Assembly (NCBI GenBank): GCA_022842465.1
Contig: JALHPN010000001.1
Coordinates: 1 to 64,000 of the forward strand
Reading direction: 5' to 3'
DNA from: Polyangiaceae bacterium
Lineage (GTDB): Bacteria; Myxococcota_A; Polyangia; Polyangiales; Polyangiaceae
Length of the DNA: 64,000 nt
A program made the position numbers and the translations under genes. Under the pieces are notes generated by a model. It saw nothing but the letters and a program-made list of their open reading frames with translations, did not search any database and had not been told where the DNA came from. Below, one piece after another: positions 8,700 through 17,620 of this stretch. Numbering within the stretch: the first letter of the stretch is position 1; every line of letters starts with the position of its first letter.

Positions 8700-9827
8700 T
8701 CACGCGCCTCCGTGATCGGAGGCGAAGCGATCGGCGAAGTGCCTCCAGTCGAGCTCGCGGACGACGCTGCTCGGCGCTCTGGCCATCGCCTCGAAGCGCT
8801 CCGGCGCCCTCGCGCATGCAAGGATCGCCTCCGTCAACGCCGCCACGTCGCCTGGGGTGACGAGGGTCCCCGACACGCCGTCCTCGACGAGCTCGGGTAG
8901 GGCGCCCACGCGCGTCGCGACGACGGGAATCTTCGCCGCACATGCCTCCGCGACGGAGAGCCCGAAGCTCTCCATTCCCGTCGGGAACACGGCGAGCCGC
9001 GCGCGACGACACTCGTCCTGGATGCGCTCCGCAGAGGCGCGGCCGCCCCAGACGACGGAGTCGCCGAGTCCGAGCGCGTCGGCGCGTCCGCGCAGCTCGC
9101 CGTCGAGCGGTCCGGTGCCGAAGATGGTGAGGGTCGCGTCGGGCACGACTCCACGCACGCGACCGAACGCGTCCAGGAGGACGTCGACGTTCTTCGGGTG
9201 TGCGAGACGGCCCCAATGCACGATCCGGAAGTCGCCGCCGGGCTCGCGCGGTGTGGAGAACCAGCTCGGCTCGACGCCGGGGCGCCTCAGCCGGATCGAC
9301 GCCGGGCTCCGTCCCGCGTTCTCGGCGACCGTCCGTCGTGACCAGTCGCTGAACACCACGACGTCGTCCGCCTCGCGGAGGGCGCGGCGGACGAGGTGGT
9401 AGTCGAGGTCGATCGCCGCGCTCCGGAGGCACCGCCTCACGCCGCCCCGCACGTCGAGCGGTGCGGGGAGCCAGATCCCGTGGAACACGTAGACGAAGCG
9501 GACTCCGAGTCTCCTGCAGACGTCAGGGAGGAACACGGCGTTCACGGAGTGACCCACCACCACGTCGAACGGATGCCGGCGATGGAGCCGTCGGACCGCG
9601 GCCGCGTGCTCGAAGGCCTCGAGCCTCCAGTTGCCGAGAGCGCGGTTCGGCGTCCAGTGGACCTCATAGGAGGCGCTGCTCGCCGGCAAGGGGCCGCTCC
9701 GCGTGTAGAGGGCGTGCACCTCGTCGCCTCGTGCACGCATCGCTTCGGCCATGGCGTGCACCGCGAGCTGGCCACCGCCGGAGAACGGCGCCCAGGGCGA
9801 GGAGAAGATGGCATGGCAGACGCGCAT
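8700..9827 (-). CDS. GT4-family glycosyltransferase
   Basis: 375 aa GT-B glycosyltransferase. The N-terminal domain begins MRVCHAIFSSPWAPFSGGG, a typical acceptor-side glycine loop. The C-terminal domain has HWGRLAHPKNVDVLLDAF and the donor-binding E-x7-E region around ESFGLSVAEACAAKIPVVAT. It is the last gene of the minus-strand biosynthetic operon, 13 bp after the PanE-like gene. It would attach a sugar to the pathway product or an envelope glycan; the acceptor is unknown. Confidence 0.85.
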   Translation of the reverse strand: MRVCHAIFSSPWAPFSGGGQLAVHAMAEAMRARGDEVHALYTRSGPLPASSASYEVHWTPNRALGNWRLEAFEHAAAVRRLHRRHPFDVVVGHSVNAVFLPDVCRRLGVRFVYVFHGIWLPAPLDVRGGVRRCLRSAAIDLDYHLVRRALREADDVVVFSDWSRRTVAENAGRSPASIRLRRPGVEPSWFSTPREPGGDFRIVHWGRLAHPKNVDVLLDAFGRVRGVVPDATLTIFGTGPLDGELRGRADALGLGDSVVWGGRASAERIQDECRRARLAVFPTGMESFGLSVAEACAAKIPVVATRVGALPELVEDGVSGTLVTPGDVAALTEAILACARAPERFEAMARAPSSVVRELDWRHFADRFASDHGGA

Positions 9828-9840
9828 CGGGACCTTCGGC

Positions 9841-10665
9841 TCAGGAGCGGCTCAGATCGGTGAGGAGCGAGGCGACGGCTCGCCTCGGGAGATCGTGCGC
9901 GGTCAGGGCACGGAGCGGGGCGCCGAGCACCGCGTCGAGCTCCATGGGGGCGCCGCGTCGACGGTCTTGGAGCATCGACGGCTCGAAGTCGCCCATCGCC
10001 TCGGCAGCGCGGCGGACGACGTCGTCGGGCGCGGGGACGAGATGGCCGCGGAGCTCGGCGAGCGCCGCGATCTCCCCGGCCACGTCGCACGCGCGACGGA
10101 GAAGAATAGGATCGGCGAGGACCGCCCGGGGGGCGACGCGATGGAGCGCGGCGACGGCGTTCAGCCCCGCGCTGACGAGGAGCTTCTCGTAGCGGAGGGC
10201 GTCCATGCGTGCGACGGGCTCGAGGGTCACGGCGACGTCCGCCGAGCCCGCGAAGACGTCCGCGAGCGCGTCTCCCGCGGGGCCCGCCGAGGCGACCAGC
10301 CTGACCGGACCGCGCCAGATCGCACGTCCGTCGCCCGCGCGCGAGGCGCACGCCCACGCGAGCGCGAGGCAGACGGGAGACGGCGTCTGCGGGAGGCCGT
10401 TCGACACGACGATGACCCGTGACGGGGCCCCGACGGCCGCGAGCGCGCCGTCGAGATCATGAGCCTTCACCGTCACGATCGCGATCGGGGCATGCTCCGC
10501 TCTCGCGAGATCGACCGCGTCTTCGCCCAGCGCCGCGCGCGCGAGCGGCCCTTGCCGCCCCAGGCACGCGACGACGAGCCCGCGCTGCGCGGCGCGGACG
10601 GCGAGGCCGAGCCCGAGGCTCCCGGCGCCGATGACGACGACGTCGGCCGAGGGCGGACGGCTCAT
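9841..10665 (-). CDS. Ketopantoate-reductase-like dehydrogenase (PanE family)
   Basis: 274 aa. The NAD(P)-binding Rossmann motif VIGAGSLGLGLA lies near the N-terminus. The conserved VTVKAHDL segment follows where PanE has VKaxq. The C-terminal helical domain has YEKLLVSAGLNAVAAL, close to the PanE signature K-x-x-x-N. In PanE these residues bind ketopantoate. Its ATG overlaps the PurD-like stop (ATGA). Because a PanC-like gene is two genes upstream, it may reduce a 2-keto acid in a pantoate-like branch; the true substrate is not known. Confidence 0.75.
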   Translation of the reverse strand: MSRPPSADVVVIGAGSLGLGLAVRAAQRGLVVACLGRQGPLARAALGEDAVDLARAEHAPIAIVTVKAHDLDGALAAVGAPSRVIVVSNGLPQTPSPVCLALAWACASRAGDGRAIWRGPVRLVASAGPAGDALADVFAGSADVAVTLEPVARMDALRYEKLLVSAGLNAVAALHRVAPRAVLADPILLRRACDVAGEIAALAELRGHLVPAPDDVVRRAAEAMGDFEPSMLQDRRRGAPMELDAVLGAPLRALTAHDLPRRAVASLLTDLSRS

Positions 10666-11924
10666 CGAGCCTCGTGCCGGGCGCCGATGTCCGTCCGGTA
10701 GTGCATGCCCGGGAACGCAAGCGTCGACAGTCCGCGATAGAGCCGCGCTCGCATGTCGTCGCTCGAGGCGCCCTCGGCGCGGACGCAGAGCGAGCGCCCT
10801 TCGCCGGCGAGGAGCACGTCGTCGCCGCGCACACCTTCGCCGAAGATCTCGACGTCGGACGGCACGGCGTCGAATCCACGGATCCTGTTCTTGTGGTCGT
10901 GGCGGACGAGCGGATAGCCCGGCACGGTGCAGAACGCGCAGCCGACGACGAGGTCCTTCCGCCACCGCGGTGGCGTCCTCCCGCGGAGGACGTCTCCCAG
11001 CGGCACGTCGAGGAGCGGGAGGAGCGCGACCCACTCGGGGTTTCCCGGACGGACGTTGTACTCGAGGGCGACCGGGCCCTCGTCCGTCCACATGACGCCG
11101 ACGTAGAGCACGCCGCGGTAGGTGCGTCCTTCCGCGACGAGCCCGCGGCGGGTCGGTGCGAGGACTCGCTCTTCGAGTCGGGCTTCGTCCTCCGGCGAGA
11201 GCTCGCCTCCAGCGAGGGCACCCATGCCGTGCGTGTTGGGGCCGGCGTCGCCGTCGAAGAGCGCCTTGTAGTCGCGGACCGGCGGCGCGACGGAGAACAC
11301 CCCGTCGTCGAGGAGGACGTGAACGGACGACTCGCGGCCCTCGATCCGCCGCTCGACGAGGATCGCGGAGCCGCGCGCCTCGGGGGCGCTCGCGAGGCGT
11401 CTCACGGCAGCGGCCGCCTCGTCGAGGTCGCGAGGCACGGCGGTCCGGAGCGCTGCGTCCGACAGATAGCGATCGGATTTCACGACGTAGCGATGCCCGG
11501 CCGGTCCGTCGCTCCATGCATCGCGGAGGAACGTGATCGCCTGCTCCGCGCTCGTGAAGGACGCTGCCTCCGGGGTCATGACGCCGTGACGACGCATGAA
11601 GTCCTTCGCAAGGACCTTGCTCAGCTCGAGCTCTGCGGAGGGGAGATCGGGACCGACGACGCGCACACCGGCCCGGGCGAGAAGCGAGGCCGCGCCGGCG
11701 AAGAGGAGCTCGGGGCGCTGGATCACCACGGTGTCGACGTCACCGCGCGCGACGCGCTCGCGAACGTCGTCGAGCCCGGACATGCGGTGGACGCCTGGGC
11801 TCCGCGCGAGGAGCGCGTTGGCGCCGAGGAGGGCGACCTCCGCCTCGGTCCCCTCGGCGCGGAGCCGCGCGTAGACCGCGTGATCGCGTGCGTCTCCCGC
11901 ACCGACGACGAGGATGCGGCTCAC
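10662..11924 (-). CDS. PurD-like ATP-grasp ligase
   Basis: 420 aa, the length of glycinamide ribonucleotide synthetase. The start MSRILVVGAGDARDHA resembles PurD's GxGGREHA. The ATP-grasp region has GRESSVHVLL, GDAGPNTHGMGA (PurD: GDxGPNTGGMGA) and LEYNVRPGNPE (PurD: EFNxRxGDPE). The changes at key glycine and Asp positions suggest a different amine or carboxylate substrate. It starts with GTG inside the PanC-like stop (GTGA). Likely role: amide bond formation through an acyl phosphate. It is probably not the housekeeping purD, judging by its context. Confidence 0.8.
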   Translation of the reverse strand: MSRILVVGAGDARDHAVYARLRAEGTEAEVALLGANALLARSPGVHRMSGLDDVRERVARGDVDTVVIQRPELLFAGAASLLARAGVRVVGPDLPSAELELSKVLAKDFMRRHGVMTPEAASFTSAEQAITFLRDAWSDGPAGHRYVVKSDRYLSDAALRTAVPRDLDEAAAAVRRLASAPEARGSAILVERRIEGRESSVHVLLDDGVFSVAPPVRDYKALFDGDAGPNTHGMGALAGGELSPEDEARLEERVLAPTRRGLVAEGRTYRGVLYVGVMWTDEGPVALEYNVRPGNPEWVALLPLLDVPLGDVLRGRTPPRWRKDLVVGCAFCTVPGYPLVRHDHKNRIRGFDAVPSDVEIFGEGVRGDDVLLAGEGRSLCVRAEGASSDDMRARLYRGLSTLAFPGMHYRTDIGARHEAR

Positions 11925-12826
11925 GCGGCGTCTCCCGGGAACCGCTGCTCGAGCCAGATCGTCGGCGGGCCCTTCTCGATGTCCTCGTCCGTGCGGAGGA
12001 GGAAGCCGTCGAAGTGGTTGATGACGCCGTTCGTGACGACGAAGTGGACGATGAGGCCTCCGCGGTCCGGCACGCGCTCGGGCTCGGTGAGCTCCGCCGG
12101 CTCGGCGAGCTTCGCGTAGCAGAGGCGGAACGTCCGGAGCCTGAGCTCTTCGCGCGCGCGTGCGAGGACGACGTCGGAGCGGCGTTCGCCGGCGGCGACC
12201 GCGGTCCGCGCAGCCTCGAGCGCCCGATGGACGCTCGCGATCTCCTCGAGGGCGCCGCGATCGAGCTTCAGGAGCCGCGACGAGATCGGTATGCCGCTGC
12301 GGTATCGCACGCACGGGACCTCGCGGATCTCGGTGTCGATCATGAGGTCCGTGACGGCGCGCCTCACGAGGAGAGTCTGCCCGATGTCCTTCAGGCCCCA
12401 GTACGTGCGCGTCGGGCGCACGAACGAGATCCACCGGATGCACATCGTGATCATCCCGCGGAAGAGGAACGGGACGACCGTGCCGTCGAGCCGCTTCGTC
12501 TTCTCGCCCTGGTCGAGGAACGTCCCGTAGTCCGGCGGGTACATCTCGTCGTCCGTAGCGTGGATCACGTGCGTCGCGCCGCTCGCGCTGGCGAGCGCGA
12601 GGTCGCGATCGAGGTCGTACGCGTAGCGGGTGCCGGGCGCGAGCTGCGCCTTGTTCGGGTAGACGGACACGACGACGTGGTCGTTCTCCTTCGCCGCCAG
12701 CTCGATGACGCGCGCGTGCCCTTCGTGGAGGGCCCCGAGCGTGTGCACGGACCCGATGCTCCCGCCGCCTCGATGGAGATCTCGGAGGACGAGGCGGGCT
12801 TCGTTCAGAGAGAGCAGGTGGGTCAT
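11921..12826 (-). CDS. Pantothenate-synthetase-like ligase (PanC family)
   Basis: 301 aa nucleotidyltransferase-fold ligase. SVHTLGALHEGH (residues 26-37) contains the HxGH nucleotide-binding motif of PanC. SGIPISSRLLKL corresponds to PanC's DGLAMSSRN box, but the Asn is Leu. The C-terminal 60 residues do not look like PanC. PanC joins pantoate and beta-alanine through an acyl adenylate. With the adjacent PurD-like and PanE-like enzymes, it may activate another acid. It lies 15 bp after asnB and overlaps the next gene by four bases. Confidence 0.78.
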   Translation of the reverse strand: MTHLLSLNEARLVLRDLHRGGGSIGSVHTLGALHEGHARVIELAAKENDHVVVSVYPNKAQLAPGTRYAYDLDRDLALASASGATHVIHATDDEMYPPDYGTFLDQGEKTKRLDGTVVPFLFRGMITMCIRWISFVRPTRTYWGLKDIGQTLLVRRAVTDLMIDTEIREVPCVRYRSGIPISSRLLKLDRGALEEIASVHRALEAARTAVAAGERRSDVVLARAREELRLRTFRLCYAKLAEPAELTEPERVPDRGGLIVHFVVTNGVINHFDGFLLRTDEDIEKGPPTIWLEQRFPGDAA

Positions 12827-12841
12827 GTCGCGTATCCCGAT

Positions 12842-14407
12842 TCAGCGAGAGGTGAGCGCCGTGGTGTTGAGCTGGGGCCGCGGGAGGTCGAGGACGAGGT
12901 TGTGGAACCCGTGCTCGACCCAGCGCGCGAAGTCGAAGACCTCCTCGAGGTTCTCTCCGTCGACGCCATGGGCGGCGCCGAGCGCGGCGACGGAACCGCG
13001 GTCGCGCGCGAGGCGCTCTGGCGACGTCTCGTAGAGCGAGCGCACGGCGCGGTAGTAGATGCCGTCGCCGGGGTCGTTCGATCCGAAGCCGGCGCCGGCG
13101 TTCATGCCGATCTTCGCGCGCTCGCGGTTGGCGGCCGGGATGGCGGGGAAGGCCTCACGGAGCGCGACCTTGTTCCGTCCCGGCTCGCTTCGCGCCCACG
13201 GCGGGAGCGTCGCGGCGTGGTCCACGAACGTCGCGTCGAGGAAGGGGACGCGCACCTCCAGCGTCGCGGCCATCGACGCCCGGTCGGCCATCTGGAGGTA
13301 GGTCCGGTGGACGTCGACGAGCGAGCGACGTATGGCGCGATCGCGGTCCTCGGCGCGGAGTCGGTCGAGATACGCGTAGCCGCCGAACACCTCGTCGGCT
13401 CCTTCGCCGCTGAGGCAGAGGGCGTGGCCCGCCCGTCGGACCTCGCGACAGAGGACGTGATAGCTCACCGCGTTCCGTACGAGCGCCGGCTCCCACGTCT
13501 CGGTCATCCAGACACCGCGCTCGAGGTAGATGCGCGTGAGCTCCTGCTCCGTGGGGCTCACGACGTGGAGCGGGATGTCCAGCGTCCGGCAGAGCGCCTC
13601 GGCGGCGTCCCGGTCCTCCGACCGTCCGTCGCCGATCGCGAGCGTCCACGCCTCGACGGGGCCCTCGTGGAGCGCGTGGGCGAGATGGGTGACGGTGGAG
13701 CTGTCGACGCCGCCGCTGAGGAGACACGCGAGCGGGCGCCCGGGCTCGGGGAGGTGCGCACGGACGGCCTCCGTGAGGGCCTCGGCGACGCCGGCGAGCA
13801 CGGTCCGGCGATCGCGCGCGTCCGAGGCGCCGAAGGCAGGGACCTGCCAGAACGGTCGGCTCCTCCCTGCCACGTGGACCGAGCCGGGCGCCACCTGGGC
13901 GATGCGCAGCGAAGGCTCGACCGCGAGCGCCTTCACCTCCGACGCGAACCACGTCGATCCTTCGTGCTCGGCGACGTAGAGCGGCTTGATGCCCAGCGGA
14001 TCGCGAGCGAGGACGACGCGGCGTCCGTCCTCGACGATCGCGACCGCGAACATGCCTCGAAGGCGCGCGAAGCTCGCCTCGCCCCAGCGGAGGTAGCTCG
14101 CGAGGACCACCTCCGTGTCGCACGTCGTCCGGAACGACCAGAAGCCGGCGAGCTCACGGCGGAGCGCAGGCGCGTTGTAGATCTCCCCGTTCGCGATGCA
14201 CACGACGGTGCCGTCCGGCGTCGCGAACGGCTGCGCGCCTCCGGCGGGGTCGACGATCGCGAGCCGGTTCGTTCCCACCGCGAAGAGGTCGCCCGCGAGG
14301 CGCTCCGCCTGTCGCGACGTCTCTCCGCGGTGAGCGATGCGGGCGAGCATCTTCACGAGCGTCGCCTCGACGGCTGCGGGGCCCACGATCCCAGCGATGC
14401 CGCACAT
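12842..14407 (-). CDS. Asparagine synthetase (glutamine-hydrolysing) family
   Basis: 521 aa. The glutaminase domain starts at MCGIAGIVGP, giving the N-terminal nucleophile Cys2 after Met removal; this fixes the start at 14407. The synthetase domain contains the PP-loop LLSGGVDSS, LSGEGADEVFGGY and a region of aspartate/arginine pairs typical of AsnB. In peptide clusters AsnB homologues make amides or lactams. The start lies one base after the SHMT-like stop, so it is co-translated with that operon. A housekeeping asparagine role is possible but less likely in this setting. Confidence 0.9.
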   Translation of the reverse strand: MCGIAGIVGPAAVEATLVKMLARIAHRGETSRQAERLAGDLFAVGTNRLAIVDPAGGAQPFATPDGTVVCIANGEIYNAPALRRELAGFWSFRTTCDTEVVLASYLRWGEASFARLRGMFAVAIVEDGRRVVLARDPLGIKPLYVAEHEGSTWFASEVKALAVEPSLRIAQVAPGSVHVAGRSRPFWQVPAFGASDARDRRTVLAGVAEALTEAVRAHLPEPGRPLACLLSGGVDSSTVTHLAHALHEGPVEAWTLAIGDGRSEDRDAAEALCRTLDIPLHVVSPTEQELTRIYLERGVWMTETWEPALVRNAVSYHVLCREVRRAGHALCLSGEGADEVFGGYAYLDRLRAEDRDRAIRRSLVDVHRTYLQMADRASMAATLEVRVPFLDATFVDHAATLPPWARSEPGRNKVALREAFPAIPAANRERAKIGMNAGAGFGSNDPGDGIYYRAVRSLYETSPERLARDRGSVAALGAAHGVDGENLEEVFDFARWVEHGFHNLVLDLPRPQLNTTALTSR

Positions 14408-14408
14408 C

Positions 14409-15656
14409 TCAGACCTCGTCCGCCGGGTGGCAGTAGGCGAGACCGCGGAACTCGCCCGAGAGAGCGGCGACACGTGGAGCGACACGCGCGGAGACGTCGA
14501 CCGCGCTCGCGTCGCGCGCGGCCGCGAAGAGGTCGGCGACGGCGCGCATCGCAGCCGGGCCCATCCCACGTCGAGCGGCCTCGGCGACGCCGATCCGGAA
14601 GCCGAACGCGCCGCGACGGTACGGGACCGAGACGAGGTTCACGAACAGGCCCGCCTCGTCCAGCCTCGCGAAGAGCCGGACGGCGTCGCTCTTCGCTCCG
14701 ACGACGCACACGATCTGGTGCGAGCTCGTGAACTCCCTCTCCGGGAAGAGGATGTCGAAGCCGTGGTCGGTGAGCCCGGCGCCGAGGGCGCGCGCGTTCT
14801 CGACGACGCGGTCGGCGTAGGCGCGGCCGAACTCGGCCGTCTCCGCGAGCGCGACGGCCAGCGCGAGGACGTGGTGCGCGTGCACGTTCGAGACGAAGAG
14901 CGGGATCGTCGCCTCGAGCACCCGCTCGGCGAGCTCGCCGCCACGGCGGAAGACGAAGAGCCCCTTCTGCGGCCCGAAGAGCGACTTGTGGGTGCTCCCC
15001 TGGAGCGCGTCCGCGCCTTCGGCGAGCGGATCCTGGAACCTTCCGGAAGCGATGAGCCCCATCGTGTGGGAGGCGTCGTAGACGATCGCCGTGCGATCCG
15101 GCAGCGCCGCGCGGAGCTCGGCGACGGGGTGCGGGAAGAGCTGCGTGCTCGCGTCGAGGAAGACGAGGTCGACGCGCTCCGCCGCGCAGAGCGCCGCGGC
15201 CGCGCCGACGTCGATGCGCCCGGCGGCGTCGTCGTAGGGCAGGTCGAAGCGAGGATGCCCGAACCGCCGGCAGAGCGCGTCGGTCGCGAAGTGTCCCCCG
15301 CAGTACGCGGGGATGGACGCCACGCGGCCTCCCGCGGGGAGCCCGCACGTGAGGAGGATCGCGGCGGCGTTGTTGCCGGAGAGAGGGCGTACGTCCGCGA
15401 CCTCGCCGCCGAAGCGCTCGCAGGCGAGGGCCTCGGCGCGAGCGAGGAGCGACCGCATCGAGGACTGGTTCGGGTAGTCCCACATCCCCGGTGGCCGCGC
15501 GTCCTCGGGCGGCATCACGTAGCGGTTGCCGACGTCGCTCGCGAGCGCGCGGCGGCACGCGGGCGACACGCGGTTCTCACTCGCGACGAGGCTGATCGTG
15601 CGCCCGCGACGCGCCTCGTGCTCGTCGAGGATGGAGAGCAAGGACCGCACGCTCAT
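14409..15656 (-). CDS. SHMT-like PLP-dependent enzyme (GlyA fold)
   Basis: 415 aa, fold type I. The N-terminal ISLVASENRVSP is the serine hydroxymethyltransferase signature. DASHTMG (195-201) is the PLP aspartate/histidine region, and Lys224 in GSTHKSLFGP is the Schiff-base lysine (GlyA: STTHKTLRGPRGG). GPQKG replaces GPRGG, and the C-terminal part is diverged. It could catalyse aldol addition or hydroxymethyl transfer on an amino-acid-like substrate. It overlaps the radical SAM gene by four bases (ATGA). Confidence 0.85.
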   Translation of the reverse strand: MSVRSLLSILDEHEARRGRTISLVASENRVSPACRRALASDVGNRYVMPPEDARPPGMWDYPNQSSMRSLLARAEALACERFGGEVADVRPLSGNNAAAILLTCGLPAGGRVASIPAYCGGHFATDALCRRFGHPRFDLPYDDAAGRIDVGAAAALCAAERVDLVFLDASTQLFPHPVAELRAALPDRTAIVYDASHTMGLIASGRFQDPLAEGADALQGSTHKSLFGPQKGLFVFRRGGELAERVLEATIPLFVSNVHAHHVLALAVALAETAEFGRAYADRVVENARALGAGLTDHGFDILFPEREFTSSHQIVCVVGAKSDAVRLFARLDEAGLFVNLVSVPYRRGAFGFRIGVAEAARRGMGPAAMRAVADLFAAARDASAVDVSARVAPRVAALSGEFRGLAYCHPADEV

Positions 15657-17620
15657 GCCGTCGTCTCCATCGCGAGGGGAGCTCGCGCGCGTTCGCCGAT
15701 CGCCTCGCGTCGGACGACGCGGCCGTTCCACGAGCCCGTCAGGTCGCAGTTCTTGTCCTGCAGCTTCGCGAGGCCGCCCCGGTGCGCGATCGTGAGCCGG
15801 GTGGGCCGCGCGGACAGAAGCCAGCTCCGCCATCCGTCCCCCGGGACGAGGAGACGGCGTGAGAGCTCGACGGGGTCGAACGCGAAGTCGCAGGTGCTCT
15901 CGACGAGGCCGCTCTCTGCGAGCTCGGAGCGAGGCAGGAGCGCGCAGTCGAAGCGCAGGAGGTCCCTGAGCACGGGGACGATCGGGTCCTCCGCGGTCGA
16001 CTCGGCGAAGTAGCTCTCCATGAGAGCGTTCGTGTCCGCTCGCGACCGGAAGAGGAGGTCGCGCTTGCGAGCCCGCAGCGCTCGCTCGAAGTAGCAGGCG
16101 CGCCGGATCCGGGCGAAGAGCGCGTGTAGCTCGGCCGCGAGCGGAAGCTCGGAGCGCCTCAGGAACGGCTCGAGTCCGGCGATGACGTCCGCGACGCTCC
16201 TGCCGTCGTGTCGCGCGAGCAACCTGAGGGTGTTCCGCGCCGGTCCGAGCAGGCTGAGCATCGAATGCCCGAGCAGGAAAGCCAGGCCGTCGGCCATGTC
16301 GTCCATCGTCATGTCGGCGTGTGCGATGACGGCCTCGTAGTCCGAGGACGGATCGGGGCTTATCGTGCGGATGCCGAGCTCGTCGCGGCGGTCGTGGTAG
16401 TCGGTGTTCGGGAGCAGCCACAGCGGGTGGATGCGGAGGTTCGGGAACGTCGCGTGGAGCTCGTCGTAGTGCACCTTGAACTGCGCGAAGGACTCGCCGG
16501 GCATCCCGAAGATCAGCTCGCAGTAGATGTCGCTCCGCTCCGCCGCGAGGTCACGCGCGAGCTCGATCATCTCCGCTCGCCCACGCTCCGTACGGCCGGC
16601 GATCTCGAGCGCGCGGAGGGACAGCGTCTGGAGCGGGACGTTGATCGGGACGTGGATCCCCGCGTCGCGCAGGATGCGGATGAAGTCGCCGACCGCGCGG
16701 GCGTTGTTCTTCGCCCAGTTGATGTTCACCTCCGCGGGCGCGCCGTACTTGCGATACGTGCTCGCGATCGCGCGCGCGACGTCGATGTCCTCGGGGAGCA
16801 TCCCCACGTTCGCGTCGCACAAGAAGAGCGTCGCGATGCCCGCTCGGCCGATGACCTCGAGGTCCGCCTCCGCGCGGGCGACCTCGCCGCGTCCGATCTT
16901 CTGACCGATCCGCCCGCCCCAGTAGCAGAAGCCGCAGCGATAGGGGCAGCCGCGATTGGTCTCGAGCAGAGCGATGTCGTACCGGCGGAAGTCGACGTCC
17001 GCGAGCATGTACGGCGAGGGGAGCTCGGTCATCGAGCGCGTACGATCACGGTCGGGCGTCGTCTCGATCTCCGCTCCGCGCCGGAACGAGAGGCCGCGGA
17101 CGGTCGCGAGGGGGGTGTCCTCGAGCAAGGCCGCGAGGAGATCGCAGAAGGTCCCCTCGCCCTCGCCGTTGACGACGACGTCGACCTCCGGGTGGGCGGG
17201 CAGGACGAGCGCCGACCGATGGGAGACGTGGTTGCCGCCGAGCACCATGAGCGATGCGGGCAAGAACTGGCGGATAGGCGAGAACGTGGCGGCGAGCTGG
17301 CGAATGTTCCATCCCTGGCAGGACATCGCGACGACGTGCGGCGCGCTCCTGGACACCGCCTTCACGATCTCGGCCGACGTGTTCGATTGCGTGAACTCGG
17401 CGACCTCGATCTCGACGCGGCCCGTCAAGCGAGGATCCGCCAGCGCCGCAGCGCGGAGGGAGAGCGCCGCGAGCGGTGTGTAGAGGATGTTGGTCTCGCC
17501 CGAGAGATCGACGACGACCACGCGGAGGACCTCTCCGTCGGGGGCGCGGCCGCGGCGTGCGGGCGGAGCAGCGCTCTTCGCCGGCGCTTCGTGCTGGTGG
17601 ACGACGAGTGCCCGTTTCAT
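15653..17620 (-). CDS. Cobalamin-binding-domain radical SAM enzyme
   Basis: 655 aa. Residues about 30-170 form a B12-binding-like Rossmann domain (VVVVDLSGETN, LMVLGGNHVS, VDVVVNGEGE). The radical SAM domain follows with the [4Fe-4S] ligands Cys225, Cys229 and Cys232 in CPYRCGFCYWGG, then the iron-sulphur-side GELIFGMPGES-type region. The last 200 residues are an unassigned helical domain. Such enzymes methylate unactivated carbons or make ring systems in RiPP and other pathways. ATG 17620 overlaps the stop of the gene upstream. The substrate could be the short peptides at 21155-21935, but that is inference. Confidence 0.88.
   Translation of the reverse strand: MKRALVVHQHEAPAKSAAPPARRGRAPDGEVLRVVVVDLSGETNILYTPLAALSLRAAALADPRLTGRVEIEVAEFTQSNTSAEIVKAVSRSAPHVVAMSCQGWNIRQLAATFSPIRQFLPASLMVLGGNHVSHRSALVLPAHPEVDVVVNGEGEGTFCDLLAALLEDTPLATVRGLSFRRGAEIETTPDRDRTRSMTELPSPYMLADVDFRRYDIALLETNRGCPYRCGFCYWGGRIGQKIGRGEVARAEADLEVIGRAGIATLFLCDANVGMLPEDIDVARAIASTYRKYGAPAEVNINWAKNNARAVGDFIRILRDAGIHVPINVPLQTLSLRALEIAGRTERGRAEMIELARDLAAERSDIYCELIFGMPGESFAQFKVHYDELHATFPNLRIHPLWLLPNTDYHDRRDELGIRTISPDPSSDYEAVIAHADMTMDDMADGLAFLLGHSMLSLLGPARNTLRLLARHDGRSVADVIAGLEPFLRRSELPLAAELHALFARIRRACYFERALRARKRDLLFRSRADTNALMESYFAESTAEDPIVPVLRDLLRFDCALLPRSELAESGLVESTCDFAFDPVELSRRLLVPGDGWRSWLLSARPTRLTIAHRGGLAKLQDKNCDLTGSWNGRVVRREAIGERARAPLAMETTA

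Noticed and set aside
10662-12443. Extended 593-codon version of the PurD-like gene
   Set aside because: The part upstream of 11924 overlaps the PanC-like gene out of frame and is Arg/Pro-rich; the GTG inside the PanC-like stop is the natural start.
11888-14731. 947-codon open frame on the plus strand opposite panC, asnB and part of the SHMT-like gene
   Set aside because: It is antisense to three clearly recognised proteins. Its translation is Arg/Glu/Asp-rich and low in hydrophobic residues, as expected for a shadow of GC-rich genes.
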